64,000 nt of DNA from an uncultured Bacteroidales bacterium (GTDB lineage Bacteria > Bacteroidota > Bacteroidia > Bacteroidales > Muribaculaceae). Both the position numbers and the translations under genes were made by a program. Numbering within the stretch: position 1 is the stretch's first letter; every line of letters begins with the position of its first letter. The DNA lies in NCBI GenBank assembly GCA_902792895.1, contig CADBBK010000008.1:21785-85784 (forward strand), read 5' to 3'. Shown here one piece after another: positions 43,131-52,541 of this stretch. Under the pieces are notes generated by a model. That model did no database searches, was not told where the DNA came from, and was given only the letters and a program-made list of their open reading frames with translations.

Positions 43131-44895
43131 AAGAGACGCACAGCGCTCCGCCCAATACCCACTGGTTCAGGTGCTTGCTTGCACTGGATTTGAAATACTG
43201 CACGGGATCCCAGTTGTATTCAGCAATGAAAGAATCACGCAGTTCTGGACTGAAATTTTCCAGGTATATGAACGGGGCATAGGTGGCTGTATAGGTTTTG
43301 TGGGAATAATCATAGTCACAGAAGACCCTCCACGAGAATGAGTTCTTGTAAGCGTAGGTGAGTGAAAGGCCGGTGCCGAATTTCATCGAATTGGAAGCAT
43401 GGACATTAATGTAGTCCCAGTCACTGTAGGCAGTCTGTTCTTCGTCTACCGTGAAATTGCCATTTCCATCATAGTGAAGCAGGTCTCCGAGGAATTTGGC
43501 ATTCACGTCAATGTCGTCCATGATGCTGCGGCCAATGAGTAACTTGGAGCCGATGGCAAAACGGCTGGAGAGTGGCAGGCTGAAGTAAATGCCGGCATCG
43601 GCCGCGAATTCGGTAATATGGTCACTTTCAATCTCGAGGTCGAAGTATTTGATGGAGCCCATGTAATCGGGATCATCGGCTATATCGCTCATACTCTCTC
43701 TCTCGATATTGGCAAATTGTGACCAGCCATTGATGGGCGTGCTCTTGACGCGAAGACGTCCGCCGATACCGATGTAAGGATTGAAGAACCAGGCTCCCTC
43801 GACGCCCACAGCTGTCGCGGAGCGGAATTGGAGTTTGAGTGATTGTGTATCGGGACCGTAATCAGTGTCGTCATCAGGAATCTGGATGCCGTAGGAGAAT
43901 CCAGGCAGCGTCAAGTTCTTGTTTCCCAGTCCGATACCCATCGAGATAGAGAAGAATGATGGATTCTTCTTCAGGTCGGGGTAGTAGGCGAGGTCATTCA
44001 TCAGCAAGCCTTTCTGCTTGAATAGCAGGTCGCAGATGCCATAGGCCAACTCGGTGGAAAGAATACCGATGCCAGCACCCGAGAGCACGTCACTGATCCA
44101 GTGACGGTTGTTGAGCACGCGCATCACACCTGTGGCAGTAGCTACCGTATAGCCGGCGATGGAGTACCAGGGCGAGCGCGTCAGACCGTATTCCTTGTGG
44201 AGGATCGTTGCACCGACAAAGGCCGTTGCCGTGTGCCCCGAGGGCCAAGAGTTGCGCGTCGAGCCATCGGGACGCATTTCGCTGGCGGTGTATTTAATGC
44301 CGTTGACAAAGGCGGCCATCACGCCGTAGGAAGCGAGTGACGAGGCAAACAGTCGTGGCCATGATGAGCGACTTTCGACACCTGCTATTTTCAGGCCTGC
44401 AGTCAACGCAATGCCCGAGAACTGGGTGTAATTGTCGATTTCGCTATGGAAGTTGTATTTGACGAGGCGGATCTTGGTGTTCGGGTTGTTATAGTTCTGA
44501 CGGAAGGCCTCTTTCTCCCCCTTGGCAATCATTCCCGCCACGAATACGGGAATTCCTACCCATGTCTGGTCGTCCATGAACTTGTAGGGCTTGGCAGCAG
44601 GGTTGGTGGTGTTCTTCAGAAAGGTGAAATCCATCCCATGATGCGGTTGATAAACAGTCGTTTTCGGCTCGATAAACAGCTGTGGCGCATTTGCCGTGTC
44701 GATGGCAGCTTCGGGTTGAACTGTCACTGCCACGGTGTCGGCGAGGTTGATAGCGTCAAGGCTCATCTCGTGGGTGGCAGTGGCTACCGAGTCATTTTGT
44801 CCTGGGCCATTGATTTCGACGACTTCTGCCGCACGGGCGGTGACTGGCAGCAGTGCGATGGCCATCAGGAAAAGAATATGTACTTTCTTCATCAT
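43126..44895 (-). CDS. PAP2-family phosphatase fused to an outer-membrane-type barrel
   Basis: 589 residues. Signal peptide (1-22). Residues 160-285 hold the PAP2 acid phosphatase domain: KYTASEMRP (Lys201, Arg208), PSGH (218-221), and RHWISD (Arg264, His265, Asp269). Residues 300-589 look like beta-barrel strands (alternating aromatic and polar, ending in FSF-like VSF). PAP2 enzymes dephosphorylate undecaprenyl pyrophosphate or lipid phosphates; fusion to a barrel suggests a place in the outer membrane and a role on lipid A or other outer-leaflet phosphates (inference). Confidence 0.82.
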   Translation of the reverse strand: MMKKVHILFLMAIALLPVTARAAEVVEINGPGQNDSVATATHEMSLDAINLADTVAVTVQPEAAIDTANAPQLFIEPKTTVYQPHHGMDFTFLKNTTNPAAKPYKFMDDQTWVGIPVFVAGMIAKGEKEAFRQNYNNPNTKIRLVKYNFHSEIDNYTQFSGIALTAGLKIAGVESRSSWPRLFASSLASYGVMAAFVNGIKYTASEMRPDGSTRNSWPSGHTATAFVGATILHKEYGLTRSPWYSIAGYTVATATGVMRVLNNRHWISDVLSGAGIGILSTELAYGICDLLFKQKGLLMNDLAYYPDLKKNPSFFSISMGIGLGNKNLTLPGFSYGIQIPDDDTDYGPDTQSLKLQFRSATAVGVEGAWFFNPYIGIGGRLRVKSTPINGWSQFANIERESMSDIADDPDYMGSIKYFDLEIESDHITEFAADAGIYFSLPLSSRFAIGSKLLIGRSIMDDIDVNAKFLGDLLHYDGNGNFTVDEEQTAYSDWDYINVHASNSMKFGTGLSLTYAYKNSFSWRVFCDYDYSHKTYTATYAPFIYLENFSPELRDSFIAEYNWDPVQYFKSSASKHLNQWVLGGALCVSF

Positions 44896-44919
44896 CGGTA
44901 GTGATTGTTGTTGATGTTG

Positions 44920-46767
44920 TTAATCATACGTATAGTGTTTCAGCACCTGGCGGTAGCTGTTGAAAATCTTGCTCTTGGACACGAATCCCACATACTTGCC
45001 GTCCTCGTCGACGACGGGCAGGTTCCAGGCCCCGGTGTCGTCAAAGGTCTTCATCACCCTTTCCATGGGGGTGCCGACAACAACTTTGGCGGGTGGAACG
45101 GCCATGAAGCGGTGCACCTGGATGCGGCGATACAGGTCGGGGCGGAACATGATGTTGCGGATGTCGTCGAGCAGCACGATGCCCAGCAGCTTGCCGTCAT
45201 CATCGGTGACGGGGAACAGGTTGCGGCGGCTTTGCGCGATGATGTCAACCATGTCCTTGAGACTCATGTCGGGGTGGACGACCGAGAAATCTTTCTCGAT
45301 GACACTGTCCATCTTGAGCAGGGTGAGCACCGAGCGGTCCTTCTGATGCGTCAGCAGTTCACCGCGCTTGGCCAGGCGTCGCGAGTAGATGCCGTAGGGC
45401 GTGAAGATGCGGCAGATGGCGTAACTGCTGGCCGACACGATGAGCAGCGGCAGGAACAGTTCATAGCCGCCGGTCATCTCGGCGGTAAGGAAGATCGCCA
45501 TCAACGGGGCGTGCATCACACCTGCCATCACACCCGCCATGCCCATCAGGGCGAAGTTCTTGATGCTCAGCGGGCTTTCGGAGTCAATGATGCCCAGGTG
45601 ATTGAACAGGTAGGCGAAAAACACGCCTGCCATGCAGCCCACAAACAGCGAGGGCGCAAATGTTCCGCCCACGCCACCGCCACCATTGGTCGCAGCAGTG
45701 GCAAACACCTTGAAGGCTCCCAGCGCAAACAGGAACAATAGCACGGCCACTACATTGTCGCGGTAGCCGTAGAACAGGCTGTTGTTGAAGATGAGCGTCA
45801 CTTCTCCGTTGATGAGGCGGCCGATGCCGTCAAAACCTTCACCGTAGAGCGGAGGCATCAGGAAGATGAGGATGCTCAGCGTGATACCACCCACGACAAA
45901 GCGTATCCAGCGGTTGCGCAGGCGCTTGAATCGGGCCTCAATCCTGTCGATGAGCGTGATGAAATACAGTGACACAAAGCCGCAGAACACGCCCAGCAAC
46001 ACCACGAACGGGATGCGGTAGGCATAGAACGGCTCGCTCTGGGAGAAGAAGAACTCCACGTTATAGCCCGTGAAGATGTAGGCCACCGTTGCACCGGCCA
46101 CCGACGCCGTGATCAGCGGGATGGCAGCACCCGCCGTGAGGTCGAGCATGAGCACCTCGATGGTGAACAGCATGCCGGCAATCGGGGCCTTGAAGATGCC
46201 GGCGATACCCGCTGCGGCACCACAGGCAACGAGCATGGCCAGTTTCTGCGGCGACAGACGGAAAGCCTGCCCCAGGTTGCTGCCGATGGCGGCACCCGTG
46301 AACACGATAGGACCCTCGGCACCGACCGAACCACCGAACCCGATGGTCAACGACGAGGCGATGAGCGAGGAGTACATGTTGTGGATCTTGAGGCGGCTCT
46401 TCTTCAGCGCCAGGGCATACAGCACGCGGGTGACACCATGCGAGATGGGCTCGCGTGCGACGTAATACACATACAGGCTTGCCAGGGCGATACCGATGGC
46501 GGGGAACACCAGGTAGAGCAGGTTGCCCTGGTCGATGTGGAAACGGCTGGTGAGGAATCCCGCAATCAGGCCGATGAGCGTCTTGAGCAGGACTGCTGCA
46601 AGGCCCGACGCAATGCCCACGATGAGGGCGAGCACCACGACAAAGGTCTTGTCGGGCACATATTTCTCACGCCAGACGATCAGGCGTTTCCACCAGTTGG
46701 CAGTGCCTTCAGCGGCACCGCCATCATGGGCATGAATTGTATGTCTGGCTGAGTCTTGAGCCATCAC
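44920..46767 (-). CDS. ClC-family chloride transport protein with CBS domains
   Basis: 615 residues: about 30-445 the ClC membrane domain, 480-610 two CBS domains. Selectivity motifs GSVGAEGPIVFTG (gating Glu151) and GGGVGGTFAPSLFVG are intact. In FKAPIAGMLFTIEVL the position of the internal proton glutamate of E. coli ClC-ec1 (Glu203) is Val205, as in channel-type members. The last gene (sugar transferase) overlaps by four bases. Bacteroidetes commonly keep a ClC gene near yrdC and fmt. Ion and proton coupling cannot be settled by sequence. Confidence 0.92.
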   Translation of the reverse strand: MMAQDSARHTIHAHDGGAAEGTANWWKRLIVWREKYVPDKTFVVVLALIVGIASGLAAVLLKTLIGLIAGFLTSRFHIDQGNLLYLVFPAIGIALASLYVYYVAREPISHGVTRVLYALALKKSRLKIHNMYSSLIASSLTIGFGGSVGAEGPIVFTGAAIGSNLGQAFRLSPQKLAMLVACGAAAGIAGIFKAPIAGMLFTIEVLMLDLTAGAAIPLITASVAGATVAYIFTGYNVEFFFSQSEPFYAYRIPFVVLLGVFCGFVSLYFITLIDRIEARFKRLRNRWIRFVVGGITLSILIFLMPPLYGEGFDGIGRLINGEVTLIFNNSLFYGYRDNVVAVLLFLFALGAFKVFATAATNGGGGVGGTFAPSLFVGCMAGVFFAYLFNHLGIIDSESPLSIKNFALMGMAGVMAGVMHAPLMAIFLTAEMTGGYELFLPLLIVSASSYAICRIFTPYGIYSRRLAKRGELLTHQKDRSVLTLLKMDSVIEKDFSVVHPDMSLKDMVDIIAQSRRNLFPVTDDDGKLLGIVLLDDIRNIMFRPDLYRRIQVHRFMAVPPAKVVVGTPMERVMKTFDDTGAWNLPVVDEDGKYVGFVSKSKIFNSYRQVLKHYTYD

Positions 46768-48200
46768 ATTCCACGTCCTGCAAAGACGATTTTAATCGTG
46801 TAGATGAGTATCTTGATGTCGTTGAGCAACGACATGTTATTCAGGTACATAAGGTCATACTTCACGCGCTCGACCATCTCGTCGACGTCCTTGGCATAAC
46901 CGTATTTTACCATTCCCATCGAGGTGATGCCCGGACGCACCTGCCGCAGCAGCGAGTAGGCGGGTACCAGCGGCGTGATTTGGTCAATGTAGTACTGGCG
47001 CTCGGGACGCGGGCCGACAATCGACATCTCGCCCTTGAGCACGTTCCAGAACTGCGGCAACTCATCGATGCGGTACTTGCGCATGAAGCGGCCGAACGGG
47101 GTGATGCGCGGGTCATTGTCCGTCGTCAACTGGGGCTTGCCGGTCGACTCGGCATTCTGGACCATCGAGCGGAACTTGATGATATGGAACGGCTTGTTGT
47201 GCAGGCCGATGCGTTCCTGCTTATAGAAGATGGGGCCGGGGCTCGTCAGCTTGATGATGAGGGCCACAATGATGTAGAGCGGCGTGAGCAGGATCAGGGC
47301 GATGATCGACACGAGCACGTCTATCGCCCGCTTGATGTTCTTGCCGCTGTCGCTCATGCTGCTGCGCGAGATGTTGACCAGCGGCTCGCCGTAGATGTCC
47401 GAGATGGTCACCGGCGTCTGCATCTTGTTGAAGTATTCGGGCGAGATCATGATGGGCAGGCCCAGGTCAAACAGCTTGTTGATGGCGCTCATGGTCTGCA
47501 CGGTGTCGTCGCGCGACGGCACCACGATCAGTTCCCAGATGCCCTCACGGGCACACACCTCCTTGAGCTCGTCGAGGTCATAGCAGGGCAGGGGATTGCC
47601 CTTGACGGGATTCTCGCCGGGGATATTGACAAAACCCTTGATGTCATGGCCTGAGGAACGGCGACGGCTGTTGAGCTTGTTGGCAAAGGACAGTGCCGCC
47701 GAGCCGCTGCCGATGATGAGCGTGGGGAACGTCCACTTGCGCGTCTTGATCTGGTTGATGGCCGAATGGGTGATGATGAACCTGACAAGGTACACCAGGC
47801 CGAACAGCAGCGCCCACAGGATGAGAATCATCTCATAGTCACTGCCGCGCACGCCCACCACGTCGTTGATGAGCGCCAGGAAGAAGATGAGCAGCGTGTT
47901 GATGGTGGCACTGGCTGCTGTGGTGAGCAGTTCCTGCACCCTCGACTTGCGGTACACATTGTTGTAATAGCCGCTGAAGATATAGGTCACCATCATCATC
48001 AGCGGGAAGAAGATCTGCCCGGCTATCACCATGTCGCTCTTGAGGTAACTCTCCAGATAGGGCCACCCGACGACGGTGCCCATCTGGTAGCGCACGATGT
48101 TGTAGATGAACCAGGCCACATTGGACATCAAGAAGTCGCCCACGACATACTTGATGCGCTGTCGGTGAGCCTTGTTGTTGATATCTAGCCTGATCTTCAT
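46764..48200 (-). CDS. Polyprenyl-phosphate sugar-1-phosphate transferase (WcaJ/WbaP type)
   Basis: 478 residues. Four N-terminal membrane spans (about 20-40, 50-68, 85-105, 118-138), a Rossmann-like middle (TLIIGSGSAALSFANKL), a fifth span (about 285-310) and the catalytic bacterial sugar transferase domain with PGPIFYKQERIGLHNKPF, FRSM, DELPQFWNVLKGEMSIVGPRP and VRPGITSMGMV. Starts surface-polysaccharide synthesis by moving a sugar phosphate onto undecaprenyl phosphate. It lies far from the polysaccharide locus at 127-14465 and overlaps the ClC gene. Confidence 0.94.
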   Translation of the reverse strand: MKIRLDINNKAHRQRIKYVVGDFLMSNVAWFIYNIVRYQMGTVVGWPYLESYLKSDMVIAGQIFFPLMMMVTYIFSGYYNNVYRKSRVQELLTTAASATINTLLIFFLALINDVVGVRGSDYEMILILWALLFGLVYLVRFIITHSAINQIKTRKWTFPTLIIGSGSAALSFANKLNSRRRSSGHDIKGFVNIPGENPVKGNPLPCYDLDELKEVCAREGIWELIVVPSRDDTVQTMSAINKLFDLGLPIMISPEYFNKMQTPVTISDIYGEPLVNISRSSMSDSGKNIKRAIDVLVSIIALILLTPLYIIVALIIKLTSPGPIFYKQERIGLHNKPFHIIKFRSMVQNAESTGKPQLTTDNDPRITPFGRFMRKYRIDELPQFWNVLKGEMSIVGPRPERQYYIDQITPLVPAYSLLRQVRPGITSMGMVKYGYAKDVDEMVERVKYDLMYLNNMSLLNDIKILIYTIKIVFAGRGM

Positions 48201-48214
48201 GTCTCTTCTCGGGT

Positions 48215-48817
48215 TTAGCGGATAATCTTGAATGTGCCGTCGCGGCTCAGCAGGATGATGTTCGACGGCTGGTGCGGTGTGTTGTCACCACGGCGGTATT
48301 CAACGGCATAGTCCACTCCATCGACAATGGCAGGGGCAATGTCGGCAAAGGTCTTGGCCGTCGGCTGGCCGCTCACGTTGGCCGATGTGGACACGATGGG
48401 CTTGCCGTAGCGTTCGCACAGGCGGTGGCAGAACTCATCGTTGGGAATCCTGATGCCCACGCTGTCCTCGGCGCCCAGCACATTGGGGGCCAGGTTGTAT
48501 GCGCCCTCATAGATGATGGTCAACGGCTTGACGGCCACATCAATGAGCTCGCGGGCGATGGCGGGCACGTCCACCACATAGTGGTCCAGATGGTCGGCAC
48601 TGTCGATGAGCACGATGAGGGACTTGCTGTCGTCGCGCTGCTTGAGCTGGTACACACGCTTGACGGCCTCCTCGTTGGTGGCGTCACAGCCGATTCCCCA
48701 CACCGTGTCGGTGGGGTAGAGGATCAGTCCACCGGCGCTCAAGGTCTTGAGGCATTGGACGATATCGGCTTCTTGTTGAGCCCTGTTTTTCTGTATTTCT
48801 TCCTTTTTTGAACTCAT
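48215..48817 (-). CDS. tsaC: Threonylcarbamoyl-AMP synthase (YrdC/Sua5 family)
   Basis: 200 residues from ATG 48817; the longer frame to 48940 lacks family similarity and crosses a promoter. YPTDTVWGIGCDA, KQRDDSKSLIVLI and IVSTSANVSGQPTAKTF are the ATP, threonine and bicarbonate pocket motifs. Makes threonylcarbamoyl-AMP for the universal t6A37 tRNA modification. First gene of the likely operon tsaC - sugar transferase - ClC - PAP2 - fmt. No long Sua5 C-terminal domain. Confidence 0.94.
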   Translation of the reverse strand: MSSKKEEIQKNRAQQEADIVQCLKTLSAGGLILYPTDTVWGIGCDATNEEAVKRVYQLKQRDDSKSLIVLIDSADHLDHYVVDVPAIARELIDVAVKPLTIIYEGAYNLAPNVLGAEDSVGIRIPNDEFCHRLCERYGKPIVSTSANVSGQPTAKTFADIAPAIVDGVDYAVEYRRGDNTPHQPSNIILLSRDGTFKIIR

Positions 48818-48837
48818 TTCTGTCGGTTTGTAATCTG

Positions 48838-48868
48838 CAAAGATAATGGAAAGAAATAATACCTGCAA
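48838..48868 (-). promoter_or_regulatory. Promoter of the tsaC operon
   Basis: TATCTTTG (48838-48845) and TTG (48866-48868) on the minus strand with a 20-base spacer, 21 bases before ATG 48817. Confidence 0.75.
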
Positions 48869-49163
48869 TATTGTGGCATGACTTTTTGCCGAATCGTTAC
48901 TGCTCGAGCTTATCGTCGCGAGAATAGCGGTAACGGACACGATGTGGACTAAGGTAAAGCGCGAAGCCGCTAAGAGTTGATTTCTTAGCGGCTTCGTGTC
49001 TTAGCTTGAGGCCTAGCGGAGCGCGGATGCCAATTGGATGAATTCGTCTAATTCGCAGGCAGGATAAAGAAGGCGGATGCAAAAAATATTTTGTCTTTTT
49101 TGTCTTTCTTGTCTTTTGCCCCAAATGCTTCGCGGCTTCGCGTGAGGGAATTTAGGGGTGGCC
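48869..49163. repeat. Repeat-filled gap after glnS
   Basis: No gene. A perfect 14-bp inverted repeat CGAAGCCGCTAAGA/TCTTAGCGGCTTCG (48962-48975, 48983-48996) could terminate glnS. Its right arm opens a CTTAGCGGCTT...AGCGCGGATGC element (48984-49030) that matches 16486-16532, and a second GGCGGATGC with the TTGTCTTTTTTGTCTTTCTTGTCTT tail (about 49064-49117) matches the repeats at 63711-63892. Confidence 0.8.
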
Positions 49164-50885
49164 TTACTTGGCCTGCTGCTTGGCCCAACTGTCCTTCAGG
49201 CCGATGGTGCGGTTAAAGACGAGGTGGCCTTCGGTGGTGTCCTGATCGACGGTGAAGTAGCCGATGCGCTGGAACTGGAACGTGTCGCCCACCTTGGCAG
49301 TCTCGGCCAGGAACGGCTCGATCTTGGCATTGGTAAGCACGCGCAGCGAGTCGGGGTTGAGCAGCTCACGGAAGTCGTGCTCGGTGTCGGCGCTGGGATT
49401 CTCCACGGCAAACAGGCGGTCGTAGAGCCTTACCTCGGCGTCCACACAGTGGCGGGCGCTCACCCAGTGTAGCGTGCCTTTGACCTTGCGCTGACTGCCG
49501 GCGCTGCCGCTCAGCGTGTCGGGGTCATAGGTGCACTGGATCTCGACGACGTTGCCGTCGGCGTCCTTGGTGCAGCCGGTGCACATGATAATGTAGGCAC
49601 CCTTGAGGCGCACTTCCTTGCCCGGCGTGAGGCGGAAGAACTTCTTGGGAGGCTCCTCCATGAAGTCGTCACGCTCGATGTACAGCTCGCGGGAGAAGGG
49701 CATCTGGTGCTTGCCGGCATTCTCCTGCTCGGGGTTGTTGTCCATCTCCATCATCTCCACCTTGTCCTCGGGGTAGTTGGTGATGACGACCTTGACGGGG
49801 TTGAGCACGGCGCTCACGCGGTTGGCGTGGTGGTTGAGCTCCTCGCGGATGTTGTGCTCCAACAGGCCGATGTCGTTCAGCGCCTCATACTTGGTGTAGC
49901 CGATGTCCTCGATGAAGTTCTTGATCGACTGTGCGGTGTAGCCGCGGCGGCGCAGGCCGCACAGCGTCGGCATGCGGGGGTCGTCCCAACCGGCCACGAG
50001 GCCTTCCTTGACGAGCTGCAGCAGTTTGCGCTTGCTCATCACGGTGTAGGTGAGGTTCAGACGGTTGAACTCGATCTGGCGCGGGCAGTACTCGCTGGCG
50101 CTCTCGCCGGCCAACTCGTGCACGAAGTAGTCGTACAACTCGTGGTGAGGCACGAACTCCAGGGTACAGATCGAGTGCGTCACGCCCTCGAAGTAGTCGC
50201 TCTGGCCGTGTGCGAAGTCATACATCGGGTACACGTTCCACTTGTTGCCCGTGCGCCAGTGCGGCGTCTTGATGATGCGGTAGATGATCGGGTCGCGGAA
50301 GTGCATGTTGCTCGACGCCATGTCAATCTTGGCGCGCAGCACGCGGCTGCCCTCGTCAAACTCGCCCGCGTTCATCCGCTCAAACAGGTCCAGGTTCTCC
50401 TCCACCGTGCGGTCGCGGTAGGGGCTGTTGGTGCCCGGCGTGGTGGGCGTGCCCTTCTGCTGGGCAATCTGCTCGGCCGTCTGGTCATCGACATAGGCCT
50501 TGCCCTCCTTGATCAGCCGGATGGCGAACTCATACAGTTTGGGGAAATAGTCGCTGGCATAGTACAGGCGGTCTTCCCAGTCATAGCCCAGCCAGTGGAT
50601 GTCGCGCATGATGGCCTCGACGTACTCGGTGTCCTCCTTCTGGGGGTTGGTGTCGTCAAAGCGCAGGTTGCACGTGCCACCAAACTTCTCGGCGACGCCA
50701 AAGTCCATGCAGATGGCCTTGGCATGACCGATGTGCAGGTAACCGTTGGGCTCAGGCGGGAAACGCGTGTTCAAGCGTCCTCCGTTCTTGCCTGCTGCCA
50801 GGTCGTCGGCTACAATCTGCTGCACAAAATTCAAGGGCTTCTTCTCCTCGCCCACAGCATTGATGTTTTCAATATTTTCCGCCAT
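49164..50885 (-). CDS. glnS: Glutaminyl-tRNA synthetase
   Basis: 573 residues. Class I synthetase: [15 protein letters not shown] (HIGH motif near 45), [29 protein letters not shown] (KMSKS variant), [11 protein letters not shown], then the two-part C-terminal anticodon-binding beta-barrel. Charges tRNA-Gln directly, so the cell does not rely only on the amidotransferase route. Gene stands alone between repeat-rich gaps. Confidence 0.97.
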   Translation of the reverse strand: MAENIENINAVGEEKKPLNFVQQIVADDLAAGKNGGRLNTRFPPEPNGYLHIGHAKAICMDFGVAEKFGGTCNLRFDDTNPQKEDTEYVEAIMRDIHWLGYDWEDRLYYASDYFPKLYEFAIRLIKEGKAYVDDQTAEQIAQQKGTPTTPGTNSPYRDRTVEENLDLFERMNAGEFDEGSRVLRAKIDMASSNMHFRDPIIYRIIKTPHWRTGNKWNVYPMYDFAHGQSDYFEGVTHSICTLEFVPHHELYDYFVHELAGESASEYCPRQIEFNRLNLTYTVMSKRKLLQLVKEGLVAGWDDPRMPTLCGLRRRGYTAQSIKNFIEDIGYTKYEALNDIGLLEHNIREELNHHANRVSAVLNPVKVVITNYPEDKVEMMEMDNNPEQENAGKHQMPFSRELYIERDDFMEEPPKKFFRLTPGKEVRLKGAYIIMCTGCTKDADGNVVEIQCTYDPDTLSGSAGSQRKVKGTLHWVSARHCVDAEVRLYDRLFAVENPSADTEHDFRELLNPDSLRVLTNAKIEPFLAETAKVGDTFQFQRIGYFTVDQDTTEGHLVFNRTIGLKDSWAKQQAK

Positions 50886-50935
50886 AATCTAGTAACGTAT
50901 CTCGTTAAAAAATCAGTTTTTGGTTAATCAAACTG

Positions 50936-50943
50936 CAAAAGTA
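50936..50943 (-). promoter_or_regulatory. -7 box for glnS
   Basis: TACTTTTG on the minus strand, about 51 bases before the glnS start codon. No clear -33 box at 19-21 bases. Confidence 0.5.
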
Positions 50944-51002
50944 CAAAAAATCCTCCAATCTGCTACCTGTTTGCTCGATTTTCGTCAGTTTTTGGAAAAA
51001 AG

Positions 51003-51038
51003 GAACCCGCCTGGCCCAGTCACGGGTGAGGCGGGTTC
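51003..51038 (-). terminator. Terminator of the glp operon
   Basis: GAACCCGCCT and AGGCGGGTTC form a perfect 10-bp stem. On the minus strand it is followed by CCTTTTTTCC, a U-tract. It lies 103 bases after the porin stop codon. Confidence 0.85.
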
Positions 51039-51140
51039 ACGTTGATTGATAGGAAAAATTAGTCTATTTGGAAATCTTTATATTGATGGTTATGTGGTGT
51101 TTTTAGATTTTTTCCAAATGATCAATGTTCTAGTTCCCTG

Positions 51141-52484
51141 TTAGAAGGTGAACTGTACACGGGCCTGGGCCACGTGGATGTTCTTGTCGTAGGGGAGGAA
51201 CGGCTTGTCAAGCTTGTTGAAGGTGTAGTCAAACATGCACAGCACGTAACGGTTGAACGCATAGTTCAGACCCAGGGTGATGCTGTGGATGTCGCCACCG
51301 CCGACGCTGGTAGCGCCAGTGCCGGGCCAATCCTCCATGTAGCCGTTGGCATAGTAGTGGCCACGACCAGCGTTGAAGTACTCACCGTCGGTGAGGTTGT
51401 TCAGGCCGGTGTAGTTGTAGCGGGCCACGATCTCCAGCGACTTGCCGTCCATGCCGCCGAGCAGACCTTCTTGGGTGTTGTACTTGTAGCCATTGCCCAG
51501 GAGCTGGACGCCACACTCAACGTAGCCGCCAAAGAAGTTGTTGGTCTTCAGCTTGTTGGCGTTCTCCCACCACTCGATGTCGCCCCAACCGTCGATGTTG
51601 TTCTGGGCGTCGATGTAGAGCGAGTAGCTGTCGCGCTTCTTGGTCACGTTCTTGTAGAAGAACTCGCCGCGGGCAAAGAACTTGTTGTTGCGATACAGGG
51701 CCTCGGCACCCAGATTAAGCACGTTGTTGGCCCAATCGAGGTCGGCGCTGACGAACTGATCGTCCTCATCGACGAGCGTCTCGAGCGACTGGCCCAGGTG
51801 GAGGCTCTTCTTGAGCACGTTGTTATACACCTCGCCACCGCCCAGGTGTGCCCAGCGTGCGCTCACGCCCACGTGCAGGGTCTGGTAGTCGTCGTTGATG
51901 GGACGGAACAGGTAGCGGCCAGCAACGGTGATGCCGTTGAAACCAGCGTCGATCTTGTTGTACTGGTTCTCGGTGAACACACCCTGATAGGCCATGAAGT
52001 GGTTGCTGTTGAACTTGTAGGTGATACCCAGCTCGCGGCCCTCGCCCAGTGCATAGGACGAACCGGGACGGCTGATGAAGTGGTAGCTACCCAGCGACGT
52101 GTTGCGGGCCATCGAGCCGGCGGGGTCATTGTAGTAACCCACCTTCACGGCATGGGTGTTCTCGTTGTTGTCCTGACGGCTGTACTGCAGGAAGATGTTC
52201 TTCTGCGAGAACTTGCCACCGCCGAAACCGAAGTCGGCATAGAAATACCAGTCCTTGTAGGTCATCGAGGTGCGGATGCGGGCATCGGTGATCGAGGCAC
52301 CGCTCTGCAGCGGGGTGAAGTCGCTGTGGTAGTAAGCGGCATCGGCCATCATGCGGGCACCGACGGTGAACTTCACTTCCTTCTTGGCGTTCTCGAGCTC
52401 CAGGGTGGGATCAGTGTCAAAGTCCTGGGCAACTGCTGTCAAAGCGAAGATGGCTAAAACAGGCATCAAAATATATTTTTTCAT
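51141..52484 (-). CDS. OprP/OprO-like outer-membrane porin
   Basis: 447 residues from ATG 52484, which starts a clear signal peptide (MKKYILMPVLAIFALTAVAQ). The mature chain shows beta-strands with alternating hydrophobic residues throughout and ends in QFTF, an aromatic barrel end. SGASITDARIRTSMTYKDWY and KYNTQEGLLGG resemble phosphate-selective porins. As last gene of the glp operon, 57 bases after glpQ, it may let glycerophosphodiesters, glycerol-3-phosphate or phosphate through the outer membrane (inference). Confidence 0.85.
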   Translation of the reverse strand: MKKYILMPVLAIFALTAVAQDFDTDPTLELENAKKEVKFTVGARMMADAAYYHSDFTPLQSGASITDARIRTSMTYKDWYFYADFGFGGGKFSQKNIFLQYSRQDNNENTHAVKVGYYNDPAGSMARNTSLGSYHFISRPGSSYALGEGRELGITYKFNSNHFMAYQGVFTENQYNKIDAGFNGITVAGRYLFRPINDDYQTLHVGVSARWAHLGGGEVYNNVLKKSLHLGQSLETLVDEDDQFVSADLDWANNVLNLGAEALYRNNKFFARGEFFYKNVTKKRDSYSLYIDAQNNIDGWGDIEWWENANKLKTNNFFGGYVECGVQLLGNGYKYNTQEGLLGGMDGKSLEIVARYNYTGLNNLTDGEYFNAGRGHYYANGYMEDWPGTGATSVGGGDIHSITLGLNYAFNRYVLCMFDYTFNKLDKPFLPYDKNIHVAQARVQFTF

Positions 52485-52541
52485 ATTAAATTGTGTCGAT
52501 TTAATGTTGTTAATGTATATGTTCATTACACCTGTAGCAGA

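Noticed and set aside
48818-48940. N-terminal extension of tsaC
   Set aside because: The added 41 residues cross a well-formed promoter and have no family similarity; ATG 48817 gives the normal YrdC length.
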